Shown: piece after piece, positions 27,279 to 35,351 of the stretch
Position numbering within the stretch: the first letter of the stretch is position 1
How the letters are laid out: every line of letters begins with the position of its first letter
Origin: an uncultured Collinsella sp.
GTDB lineage: Bacteria > Actinomycetota > Coriobacteriia > Coriobacteriales > Coriobacteriaceae
Length of the DNA stretch: 64,000 nucleotides
Assembly: GCA_900752215.1 (NCBI GenBank)
Contig: CAADUO010000056.1
Location: 5,447 to 69,446 of the forward strand
Direction: 5' to 3'
The notes under the pieces: generated by a model
The model's database searches: none
The model's input: the letters and a program-made list of their open reading frames with translations, nothing else
Told to the model about the DNA's origin: nothing
Translations under genes and position numbers: made by a program

Positions 27279-28904
27279 CTACTCCTTATCAAACGAAACG
27301 TCGGCGGCGGGAAGTTCAATCGTAAAGACCGAACCGTGCGGGTCCGCCGCGGCAACCTCTATGCTACCGCCATGCGCCAACGCAATGGAACGGCAGAGCG
27401 AAAGACCCAGGCCAACGCTGCGGTGGCTGTCGGCCAGACCATGGTTGGCGGTATAGAACGACTCGAAGATCCGTTCGCGATCCTCGGATGCGATGCCCGG
27501 ACCATCGTCGGCCACCGAGCACGCCACGCGTCCATCGTCGACGCTAATCGAAATCATGATATGCGAGCCCGCGGGCGTATAGGTGATGGCGTTGTTCACC
27601 AGATTGACCACCAGCTGCACCATCAGGCGTGCATCGACGTTGACGAGCGCCGGCTCATCGCACGCCACCACCTTAAGGTCGTGCTCGCGCACGGCAGGGT
27701 TCACGTGGCGCAGCGCCTCCTCGACGATATCGTCCATGAGCTCGAGCGTGGTCGACAGGCGCATACCGCCACCCTCGAGCTTGGTGATGGCGAGCAGGTT
27801 CTCGACGGTGGCGTTGAGCCACAGCGCATCCGAGCGAATGGACAGGAGCAGGCCGCGGCGCGTCTGGGCATCGAGCACCGCGGTGCCGGTCGAGCCCTGA
27901 TCGAGCAGCACGTCGGCGTTACCCGAAATACTGGTAAGCGGCGTGCGCAGATCATGCGAGATGGAGCGCAGCAGGTTGGCGCGCAGCTGTTCGTTTTTGG
28001 CGAGCACCGCCGCTTCCTCGCGGGCCTCCATGGCGCGGGCGCGGTCGAGCGCCAGCTCGCCTTCGCTCACGATGGCATCGGCAAGTGTCCGCTCCTCATG
28101 CGTCAGCACGTCGGGCTCGGCAACGATGGCCAGCACGCCCACCACCGAGGCGGGGTCGCCCGAGCGGACGAAGCCGTCGCCCGTGCGAACCGTCAGGTAG
28201 ATGCCATAAAACGCCGAGCCGCCATAGGTGGCATCGAGCGGCGTTCCCACATAGGCGGACGCCGAGAGCCGCGGCGGCATCTGCGGCGCCAGTTCATGCA
28301 CCGGCGCGGCATCGCCCACGGCCGTGTATGTCGCGCGCGGCAGCAGGTCATCGCCCTCGGCGTCGGCGCTGTACCACACGACCGGACAGCCCGAAAGACG
28401 CGCCAGCTGCGTTGCCATGGCATGGACAATCTGCTGCTGATCGGCGCACCGCTGCAGCATGCGGTTGGTCTCGAGCACCATATGCGTGCGGCGGTCGCTG
28501 GCGGCGGCCTGTGCCAAGGCGCGGCGCAGGGCCAATGCAATCGAGCTCGACACAAGCGAGACCACGAACATGATGAAGAACATGCCGGGATAGACGCGGT
28601 CGATAAGCGACAGCGAGTAGCGCGGGTCGACAAACAAGAAGTTGTAGAGCGCCACGGCGGCAGCCGAGCTCAGCAAGCAATACAGGCGACTGCAGGTAAA
28701 GAATGCGCACAGCTGCACGGCGAACACATAGACGATCATGATGCTCGGCGCGAGACCCGGATGGTCGAGCAGCGCGCCCGCAATCGTCGCCGCGACCAGC
28801 AGCCCCACCGACACGCAGGCGTCATACAGAGGAGTGCGGCGCGTCAGCGTTGTGCGCCGCCACCAAAAGCTATCGGCAATATCGTCGTCCGTACGGACGT
28901 CCAT
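27279..28904 (-). CDS. KdpD-like sensor histidine kinase lacking the N-terminal KdpD/USP region
   Basis: 541 residues. Four closely spaced membrane helices (about 28-125, DUF4118-like) are followed by a GAF-like domain (about 150-290), a HisKA domain with phospho-His in SISHDLRTPLTS, and a HATPase domain with NLVNNAITYTP, DDGPGI and GLGLSLCRSIA. Full-length KdpD of E. coli has about 890 residues with an N-terminal cytoplasmic KdpD domain and a universal-stress-protein domain; both are missing here. The kinase gene is followed after four bases by kdpE. Weak ribosome binding site. Confidence 0.9.
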   Translation of the reverse strand: MDVRTDDDIADSFWWRRTTLTRRTPLYDACVSVGLLVAATIAGALLDHPGLAPSIMIVYVFAVQLCAFFTCSRLYCLLSSAAAVALYNFLFVDPRYSLSLIDRVYPGMFFIMFVVSLVSSSIALALRRALAQAAASDRRTHMVLETNRMLQRCADQQQIVHAMATQLARLSGCPVVWYSADAEGDDLLPRATYTAVGDAAPVHELAPQMPPRLSASAYVGTPLDATYGGSAFYGIYLTVRTGDGFVRSGDPASVVGVLAIVAEPDVLTHEERTLADAIVSEGELALDRARAMEAREEAAVLAKNEQLRANLLRSISHDLRTPLTSISGNADVLLDQGSTGTAVLDAQTRRGLLLSIRSDALWLNATVENLLAITKLEGGGMRLSTTLELMDDIVEEALRHVNPAVREHDLKVVACDEPALVNVDARLMVQLVVNLVNNAITYTPAGSHIMISISVDDGRVACSVADDGPGIASEDRERIFESFYTANHGLADSHRSVGLGLSLCRSIALAHGGSIEVAAADPHGSVFTIELPAADVSFDKE

Positions 28905-28932
28905 CAGCGCCCCGCCCCTCTCTCAAAAACAA

Positions 28933-28970
28933 AAACCACCACAAAGGGACAGGCACCTTTGTGGTGGTTT
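28933..28970. repeat. GTGACAAAGGG palindrome variant with a third half-site
   Basis: The perfect 15-bp arms AAACCACCACAAAGG and CCTTTGTGGTGGTTT flank a GACAGGCA loop. A third copy of the right arm (CCCTTGTGGTGGTT) follows at once. It has the CAAAGGGAC core of the palindromes near 5413, 18213 and 31430 but different outer bases. It lies between the small membrane protein gene and the kinase gene. Confidence 0.65.
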
Positions 28971-29015
28971 CCCTTGTGGTGGTTCCAAGTGTATAGCCTT
29001 TGCAACCGGCGGTCG

Positions 29016-29210
29016 CTAGACAAACAGCACGTGCGCGAGCAGGGCGCACACGCACACCGCTCCAAATACCAGTGCCACGATCGAGATCACGCGGTCGGCC
29101 ATGTCCATGTTGGCACGATTCGTAAAGAACCGATCTTCAGCGGCGTCGGCGCGTGCCTCACGTACCAGCTCGGCAACCACCTCGCGGCCATCAAGCATCT
29201 TTGCATCCAT
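29016..29210 (-). CDS. small single-pass membrane protein in the kup-kdp cluster
   Basis: 64 residues: a charged N-terminal half (MDAKMLDGREVVAELVREA) and one hydrophobic helix near the C-terminus (ISIVALVFGAVCVCALLAHV). No family recognised. The start ATG follows GGGAGGAAACC. It lies 69 bp after kup and 111 bp before the kinase gene, all on the minus strand, so it could be a regulatory subunit of the transporter; that link is positional only. Confidence 0.7.
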   Translation of the reverse strand: MDAKMLDGREVVAELVREARADAAEDRFFTNRANMDMADRVISIVALVFGAVCVCALLAHVLFV

Positions 29211-29279
29211 GGTTTCCTCCCAGGACTCAATCCCCGTCAATACAAGCCCGCCCGTTCGCAGCCAAACCTCAAGCGTCGA

Positions 29280-31307
29280 CTACGGGCGCTCGTTGGGAGC
29301 CAGGCGCTGCATCTTGTTCACGGCCTTGAACTTGGTGAACAGCGGCACGTACTCAAAGCTCACGTTGGAGTTCTCCAGGCCGTACCAACGCGCGGGCGTG
29401 CCGGCGGCGCGGCGGATGATGTACTTGAGCGTGATGGCCGTACGCTCGCTCGGCTCCACATCGCTTTCGGGCGCCAGAAGCTTACGGATCAGGACGAACT
29501 TGAACGTGCCGATGTTACCCGGGTCCTTGTAGACCGAGTAGTCATGCGTCTGCGGCGGCAGTTCGCCAGTGGCAGCCAGGTCCTGAACAACCTGACGCAG
29601 GTAGGCATTGACGCGCTGGTTAATCTTGTAGCCCAGGTACAGATGCACGCGGAACACGTAGTCGGTGCCGAACGTCTCGACCGAATAGGCAAAGGTGTGC
29701 GGTTCGTCCATGGTCTCGACATTCACAAACCACCAGGCGCGGGCACGCTTGGGATGCTTGTCCAGAATCGAGTAGACGATGTCGCGATCGATATAGTCGG
29801 TATGGGTGTCCTTGGTCAGGTACACGATGTTGTCGCTCAGGCGCTCGTAGCGATCGTCATCGCGCAGGCGCTTGAGCTGCGGCAGGTAGCTGCGCAGCGG
29901 CAGCAGCGTAAACTGGCGCTGCTCAACAGCCGTACCGTTGTACCAGCACACCATGATACCCATGATGAGCGCGGCCATGAGGATGGTGAAGTAGCCGCCG
30001 TGGAAGAACTTGGTGAGCGAGCTCACGAAGAAGAAGCCTTCGAGCAAAAGGAAGAAGGCCGCGAAAATCCACGGAGCAACCTTGAGCTTGCGCTCCTCGT
30101 GCAGGTAGAAGAAGAGCAGCAGCGTGGTGCACATCATAGTCAGCGTAATGGCAAGGCCGTAGGCGGCTTCCATATGCGCCGAGTTCTGGAACAGCAGCAC
30201 CACAATGACGCAGCCGACAAGCATGACGTTGTTGACCATGGGGATGTAGAGCTGGCCCTTGGTCTCGGCAGGGTAGAAGACCTGCATGTGCGGCATGAGG
30301 TCCAGACGGCTGGCCTCGGACACCAGCGAGAATGCGCCGGTGATAAGCGCCTGCGAGGCAATGATGGCCGCGACGGTGGAAAGGCCGACGGCAAACGGGC
30401 GCAGGCCCGGGGCGAGCATCTGGTAGAACGGGTTGAGGTCGGCAATGCCCATGAGCTCGGGGTTGGCAGCGTTGTTCATAAGCCAAGCGCCCTGGCCCAT
30501 ATAGGACAGCAGCAGGCAGCACTTAACGAACGGCCAGGTAGCGTAGATATTGCCGCGGCCGACGTGGCCCATGTCGGAGTAGAGCGCCTCGGCACCGGTG
30601 GTGGCGAGGAAGCAGCTGCCCAGAATCATGATGCCCGCGTGGTTGTTGGGGCTCAACAAAAAGGCGATGCCGCGGAGCGGGTTGAGGCACAGCAGCACGG
30701 CGGGGTGCTGTAAGACAAAGAACAGACCCGTGCCGCCCAGGAATAGGAACCACAGCGTCATGATGGGGCCAAAGGCGTGACCGATCTTGGCCGTACCGAT
30801 GCGCTGTACCAAGAAGAGCACGATGATGATGGCGAGCGTAATGGCGACGACGCGGCCCTGGTCATCGCCCAGCACGGCATGAACCGCCGGGATAGTGCGC
30901 AGGCCCTCGATGGCCGTGGTAACGGTAACGGCCGGCGTCAGGATGCCGTCGGCGAGCAACGCGGCGCCACCCAGCATGGCGGGGATGATAAGCCACTTGC
31001 CGCAACGCTTGACCAGGCTGTACAGGGCAAAGATGCCGCCCTCGCCATGGTTATCGGCGCGCAGCGAGATGAGCACATACTTGATGGTGGTCAGCAGCGT
31101 GACCGTCCACACGACAAGGGAGAGCGCGCCAAGCACGAACTCCTCCGTCACACTTCCGATGCCGCCGTTGCCGGCAACGAGCGCCTTGGTTACATACATA
31201 GGGCTGGTGCCGATATCGCCGTACACCACGCCCAGCGTGACGAGCATCGCCGAGATGCTCACAGGAATCGCAGCGTGCGAGGCTGCCTCCTTGGCCTTTT
31301 GTTCCAT
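29280..31307 (-). CDS. kup: KUP-family potassium transporter
   Basis: 675 residues. Twelve predicted membrane helices, starting with the KUP hallmark VVYGDIGTSPMYVTKAL. Other landmarks are DNHGEGGIFALYSL, LTPAVTVTTAIEGLR and a C-terminal cytoplasmic domain of about 200 residues. KUP proteins are secondary K+ (H+ symport) uptake systems. The ATG at 31305-31307 follows GGGAGG at ten bases; the open frame reaches a TTG six codons upstream that overlaps this site. First gene in a line with the small membrane protein and the KdpD/KdpE-like pair, suggesting K+-sensing control of this uptake system. Confidence 0.93.
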   Translation of the reverse strand: MEQKAKEAASHAAIPVSISAMLVTLGVVYGDIGTSPMYVTKALVAGNGGIGSVTEEFVLGALSLVVWTVTLLTTIKYVLISLRADNHGEGGIFALYSLVKRCGKWLIIPAMLGGAALLADGILTPAVTVTTAIEGLRTIPAVHAVLGDDQGRVVAITLAIIIVLFLVQRIGTAKIGHAFGPIMTLWFLFLGGTGLFFVLQHPAVLLCLNPLRGIAFLLSPNNHAGIMILGSCFLATTGAEALYSDMGHVGRGNIYATWPFVKCCLLLSYMGQGAWLMNNAANPELMGIADLNPFYQMLAPGLRPFAVGLSTVAAIIASQALITGAFSLVSEASRLDLMPHMQVFYPAETKGQLYIPMVNNVMLVGCVIVVLLFQNSAHMEAAYGLAITLTMMCTTLLLFFYLHEERKLKVAPWIFAAFFLLLEGFFFVSSLTKFFHGGYFTILMAALIMGIMVCWYNGTAVEQRQFTLLPLRSYLPQLKRLRDDDRYERLSDNIVYLTKDTHTDYIDRDIVYSILDKHPKRARAWWFVNVETMDEPHTFAYSVETFGTDYVFRVHLYLGYKINQRVNAYLRQVVQDLAATGELPPQTHDYSVYKDPGNIGTFKFVLIRKLLAPESDVEPSERTAITLKYIIRRAAGTPARWYGLENSNVSFEYVPLFTKFKAVNKMQRLAPNERP

Positions 31308-31429
31308 AAGCCGGTTTCCTCCCAACTTTAATGTTCGAAGGGATTATAGGCAATCGGCCCATGTTTTAATGCACTGTTTTCCCAGCTAGATAAAGATTTA
31401 TACAGTCTTTAGGCTACCGCGGCGATATG

Positions 31430-31464
31430 GAATGTGACAAAGGGACTATCCCCTTGTCACATTC
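31430..31464. repeat. GTGACAAAGGG palindrome, copy 3
   Basis: The arms GAATGTGACAAAGGGA and TCCCCTTGTCACATTC flank a 3-nt loop; the right arm lacks one T. It ends one base before the nitroreductase stop codon. It may serve as a transcript end. Confidence 0.75.
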
Positions 31465-31465
31465 G

Positions 31466-32341
31466 TCATTTTCCGAGCCAGTTTTTGAACCACCACTCCA
31501 TGGAGCGGCTCATCTCGGCCATAAAGGGGCTCGTGTGCTTGCGGGTATAGATGTCCACGACGCGCTCCCCCACCTCGCGGGCATGCGGACGGAACATCGC
31601 GTCCATCTCGGCCACCTGCGCGTCCATGGTCGCGGCATCCGCACGGCAGTAGCGCTCCTCGTGCACCAGGTTCACCACGGGGTGCGCGATTGCCGGGCGC
31701 TCCTTGCGGGGCGTGCCGATGATGAGCATCGACAGCGGCATGGTATAGGGCGGCAGATCGAGCAGCTCGGCAACTTCCTCGGCATTCTCGACGATATCAC
31801 CGATATAGCAGCTCCCCAGGCCCAGGGCCTCGGCGGCAACCACGGCGTTTTGCGCGGCGATCACGGCATCCTGCGCCGCGATGGCAAAGTCGCCCAACCC
31901 CGGCGCGCGGCGGGGCGCCTTGCCCGTGCGCTCGACAAACTCGGGCTCAAAGCAGCCCACGTGCTCAAACAGATCGATCCACTTGGCATAATCGACCACA
32001 AATATTAGTGCCCAGGGCGCCTTGGCGATCATGGGCTGGTGGTCGCACAGGTCGGCCAGACGGTCCAGCGTAGCCTGCTCGCGAATGCTCACGATGGAAT
32101 ACATCATCATGGCGCCCGCCGACGGCGCGCGACTCGCCGCATGCAAAATCGCCGCACGCTGCTCGTCGGTCACCGCTACGGGACGGTCGCTGTCATCGCG
32201 CGCGAAAGCACGCGTGGACGAGCGGTGTTCCAAGATGTCCAGCGCCGCGTTGCCCGTAGTCTCGACCGGATAGCCGCCCGCGTCCACGCCCACAGCTCCG
32301 CCGCAGTACTCGGCGCCCGTCATACAAACCTGCTCGCCCAT
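31466..32341 (-). CDS. nitroreductase family protein
   Basis: 291 residues. Nitroreductase fold: RSSTRAF for FMN phosphate binding, LHAASRAPSAGAMMMYSIVSI, and the C-terminal LGLGSCYIGDIVENAEEVAELLDLP segment typical of the family. FMN-dependent reduction of nitro-compounds or quinones with NAD(P)H is the expected activity. About 30 N-terminal residues precede the fold and about 60 residues extend beyond it with Met-, Arg- and Trp-rich sequence. The ATG at 32341 is the only start in this frame with fair upstream sequence (AGCGAGGATAG). Confidence 0.85.
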   Translation of the reverse strand: MGEQVCMTGAEYCGGAVGVDAGGYPVETTGNAALDILEHRSSTRAFARDDSDRPVAVTDEQRAAILHAASRAPSAGAMMMYSIVSIREQATLDRLADLCDHQPMIAKAPWALIFVVDYAKWIDLFEHVGCFEPEFVERTGKAPRRAPGLGDFAIAAQDAVIAAQNAVVAAEALGLGSCYIGDIVENAEEVAELLDLPPYTMPLSMLIIGTPRKERPAIAHPVVNLVHEERYCRADAATMDAQVAEMDAMFRPHAREVGERVVDIYTRKHTSPFMAEMSRSMEWWFKNWLGK

Positions 32342-32555
32342 AGCTCTATCCTCGCTAATTCTTTAAGAAGCCTTTACGTTTCCGTGTAATTCCCGTCCAT
32401 TATCGCGCAGGTCGCCACTCCATTGCGCCACACCGCCGCACATGCGCGTTAATATGGCTGGTTGTTGTGCGCAGCCCGCAAATGCAGCGCATATTTAGGT
32501 AACAATCGGGTAAACCCCCGCTTTCGTAGGTTTTAAGTTTGTGAGGAGTCTCAGC

Positions 32556-34856
32556 ATGTTCGCTGCCGCCATCTCGCTCGTCGGTCTTGCGGCGACCGTC
32601 TACCTTGTCTTGCGCGAGGCCAAGGCCATTCGCGCACAGTCGGACGTCGTTGCCAAGGGCGCTATCGCCTGGAGCGTCGCCTTCGGTCTGTTCCAGCTCT
32701 TTTTGACTATTTGGGGCGCCGTGGGCCTCGTCGCCCAAAACGAGCCGCTCGCCTTTGTGATGCTTATCCTGACCAACGCCATCCTTACCGGTTGCGCCTG
32801 GGCCAGCATCGCCCGCGACCGCATCGCCCCGCGCGTCTTTGCGTTCGCCGGGCCCGACACCCCCGCCCCCACCGGCAAGCTCGCCCGCCTGCGCGGCGCC
32901 TTTGTGGGCAAACCGCTCGTCGCCGCCGTCCTGTGCTTGCTACTCGCCGGCGTCTTTGCGCTGCTGGGCATGGAGGTCTCGTCCAACCACGACTTTACCT
33001 GGGTCTACCCCCTGTGCATCCTGCTCGAGTGGGCCATCATCACCGTGCTCATGACCGGCTTGTTCTTCCTATTCCAGCGCCACGGCGCAGCTCCCGCGGT
33101 CCTGGCCTTTGCCCTCTTTGTCCTGGGCATTGCCGAGTTCTTCGTTATCACGTTTAAATCCATGCCCATCCAGCCGGGCGACCTTTCGGCCATCTCCACC
33201 GCCGCCGCGGTCGCCGGCACCGGCTACACCTTCTCCATCTCGCTGTTCTGTGTGCTGTCCATGGGCTTTACCGCCATCGCCATGCTGCTGTGCGAGTACG
33301 CCGGCCTGGTGGCACCGCACCGTCAGAAGGGTGCCGCCAACGCCAAGCGCATGCTGCTCACCAACCTGCTCGTGGCAGTGCTGTGCCTGGGCGGCGTAAC
33401 CGCGCATGTCACGCTCATCGACTACTACAACACCCTCGGCATCACCGTCTACACCTGGCGCCCGCTCGAGAGCTACTGGCGCGAGGGCTACCTGCCCGCC
33501 TTTATTAGTGCGGCGCAGTCCATCAAGCCGCCCAAACCCGCCGACTACTCCGTCGACGATGCCAAGGCCACGCTCAAAAAGTACGCCAAGGCCTACGACA
33601 AGTCCGACGCGGCCAAGAGCGACGAGCGCGCCGCCGCAAAGGAGCAGTTCGACAGCGAGAAGCCCACGGTCATCGCCATCATGAACGAGACCTTCTCAGA
33701 CCTTTCGATCTACCAGAACATGCGCGCCGGCTACGAGGGCCCGCAGTACTTTAAGAACCTGTCCAACTGCCTCAGCCGCGGCAAGCTCTATGTGAGCGCC
33801 TACGGCGGCGGTACCGCCAATACCGAGTTTGAGTTTATGACCGGCAACTCCATGGCCAACCTGGGCTCGGGCGTGTACCCCTACACCATCTACAACATGG
33901 AAACGACCGGGAATCTGGCAGAGCAGTTCAAGTCGCTCGGCTATTCCACCACCGCCATGCACCCCAACCACGCAACCAACTGGAACCGCGAGAACGTCTA
34001 CAAGGACTTTGGCTTTGACCAGTTCCTGTCCATCAACGACTTCCAGGGCGCCGATACCCTGCGCGGGATGGTGACCGACCAGGCTACCTACGACAAGATT
34101 CTTGAGCTGCTCGACCAGAACGCCGATCCTCAGTTTATCTTCGACGTGACCATGCAGAACCACTCGGGCTACGACACGGGCCTGCTGCCGGTCGACAAGC
34201 AGATGCACCTGAATATCGACACGACCGATTTGGACGCCAAGACCGTCGAGGACGGCACGCTCTCCGATGTCGACGAGTATGTCTCGTGCATCGAGCAGTC
34301 CGACCAGGCGCTGCGCTACTTCCTCAACGCCCTGAGCAAGCTCGACCGTAAGGTGGTCGTGGTGTTCTGGGGCGACCACCAGCCGTTCTTCCCGTCCAAG
34401 TTCAATGACAAGTGGTTTACCGGCGAAGACGATGCTACGCATCAGGAGCGCCTGTGGCAGACCGACTACATCATCTGGGCCAACTACGACGTTGCCGGCT
34501 GCGACCAGACGAGCGAGACCGACGACCTGTCCACCAACTACCTGTCCACCCAGCTGATGCAGCTGATCGGCGCCCCGCTGACCGACTACCAGAAAGCGCA
34601 CATGACGCTGCGTAAGTCGCTGCCCGCCATCAACTCGGTGGGCTACGAGGACGCCAGCCTGCGCTGGGCGCTCTCCTCCAACGTCACCGGTGACGACGCC
34701 GCCGCAGCAGCCGCCACCAAGGCGCGCGAGGATTACGCCAAGATGCAGTACTACGAGATGTTCCGCGACGGCAAGAACGTGTACACCGAGCACTTCCAGA
34801 CCGAGGCCAACGAGACCGACCCCAACCTGGCACCGGGTACGACCAAGATTAAGTAG
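32556..34856 (+). CDS. LtaS-like membrane phosphoglycerol transferase / sulfatase-fold enzyme
   Basis: 766 residues. At least seven predicted membrane helices in the first 300 residues, then a long extracellular alkaline-phosphatase/sulfatase-fold domain (about 370-720). The catalytic segment is MNETFSDLSIY (Glu metal ligand with the nucleophile Thr beside it), followed by SAYGGGTANTEFEFMTGNS and the metal-binding FWGDHQPFFPS near the end. The layout is that of lipoteichoic-acid synthases and related phosphoglycerol transferases, with the active site facing outside. Start ATG at 32556 has GAGGAG nine bases ahead. A terminator-bearing element follows. Confidence 0.88.
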   Translation: MFAAAISLVGLAATVYLVLREAKAIRAQSDVVAKGAIAWSVAFGLFQLFLTIWGAVGLVAQNEPLAFVMLILTNAILTGCAWASIARDRIAPRVFAFAGPDTPAPTGKLARLRGAFVGKPLVAAVLCLLLAGVFALLGMEVSSNHDFTWVYPLCILLEWAIITVLMTGLFFLFQRHGAAPAVLAFALFVLGIAEFFVITFKSMPIQPGDLSAISTAAAVAGTGYTFSISLFCVLSMGFTAIAMLLCEYAGLVAPHRQKGAANAKRMLLTNLLVAVLCLGGVTAHVTLIDYYNTLGITVYTWRPLESYWREGYLPAFISAAQSIKPPKPADYSVDDAKATLKKYAKAYDKSDAAKSDERAAAKEQFDSEKPTVIAIMNETFSDLSIYQNMRAGYEGPQYFKNLSNCLSRGKLYVSAYGGGTANTEFEFMTGNSMANLGSGVYPYTIYNMETTGNLAEQFKSLGYSTTAMHPNHATNWNRENVYKDFGFDQFLSINDFQGADTLRGMVTDQATYDKILELLDQNADPQFIFDVTMQNHSGYDTGLLPVDKQMHLNIDTTDLDAKTVEDGTLSDVDEYVSCIEQSDQALRYFLNALSKLDRKVVVVFWGDHQPFFPSKFNDKWFTGEDDATHQERLWQTDYIIWANYDVAGCDQTSETDDLSTNYLSTQLMQLIGAPLTDYQKAHMTLRKSLPAINSVGYEDASLRWALSSNVTGDDAAAAAATKAREDYAKMQYYEMFRDGKNVYTEHFQTEANETDPNLAPGTTKIK

Positions 34857-34879
34857 CGACTAGCTGCGAATTCATAACT

Positions 34880-34973
34880 GAAACGTCTGTCCGGGCGGAG
34901 GCATATAAGGTTCCCTGCTCGGACAGTCCTGCGCAAGACGAAGGCCACGTTATGTGGCCTTCTTTGTTTGCGG
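34880..34973 (+). repeat. terminator-bearing 93-bp element, plus-strand copy
   Basis: Begins GAAACGTC, contains TTCCCTGCTC, ACAGTCCTGCGCAAGACG and the stem AAGGCCAC-GTTA-TGTGGCCTT followed by CTTTGTTT. The closest copy is at 40123-40215 on the minus strand, with about 75 percent matching bases. The stem and T-rich tail end the LtaS-like gene. Array B starts at once after it. Confidence 0.8.
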
Positions 34974-35262
34974 AAAGTGTGTCCCGGAATTCTTGTCTGG
35001 AATGGGATGCAGTTTCCGGTTGAGGCTCGTTGGGAAAGTGCGTCCCACTTTGGGGGCTGATTCTGGGACGTGGTTTCCGGTTGGCTCTCATTGGAAAAGT
35101 TCATCCCATTTCTCGGCCTAATTATGGGACGCAGTTTCCCGTTGAGGACCCTTTGGGAAAGTGCGTCCCGGTCTGGGCGCTCAAACTGGGATGGATTTTC
35201 CGGATGAGGGCTTGACGGAAAATGTGTCCCGTTCCGGGCGCTAATTGTGGGATGCAGTTTCC
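34972..35262. repeat. 62-bp hairpin array B (5 units)
   Basis: Left arms (GGAAAGTGCGTCCC-like) begin at 34972, 35033, 35093, 35156 and 35217, spaced 60-63 bp. Right arms are GGGACGCAGTTTCC-like, with loops such as ACTTTGGGGGCTGATTCT and inter-unit spacers such as GGTTGAGGCTCGTT. All units read in the same orientation as arrays A and C. It fills the gap between the LtaS-like gene and the terminator of the wall-anchored protein. Confidence 0.85.
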
Positions 35263-35286
35263 GCTTGCGGAGTCTCCACTCAACAG

Positions 35287-35325
35287 AAAACCCGGGTGGC
35301 CTGTTTTTTGGCTACCCGGGTTTTT
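35287..35325 (-). terminator. bidirectional terminator after the wall-anchored protein
   Basis: The arms AAAACCCGGGTGGCC and GGCTACCCGGGTTTTT; both strands end in a run of T's. It lies 27 bp past the stop codon of the wall-anchored protein gene. Confidence 0.88.
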
Positions 35326-35351
35326 GGGTTGTCGATATGTTCGACTGGCTA

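Noticed and set aside
26997..30713. A 1238-codon open frame on the plus strand
   Set aside because: Antisense to kdpE, kdpD and kup, all well-supported genes. The translation is Arg/His/Gln-rich low complexity, typical of shadow frames.
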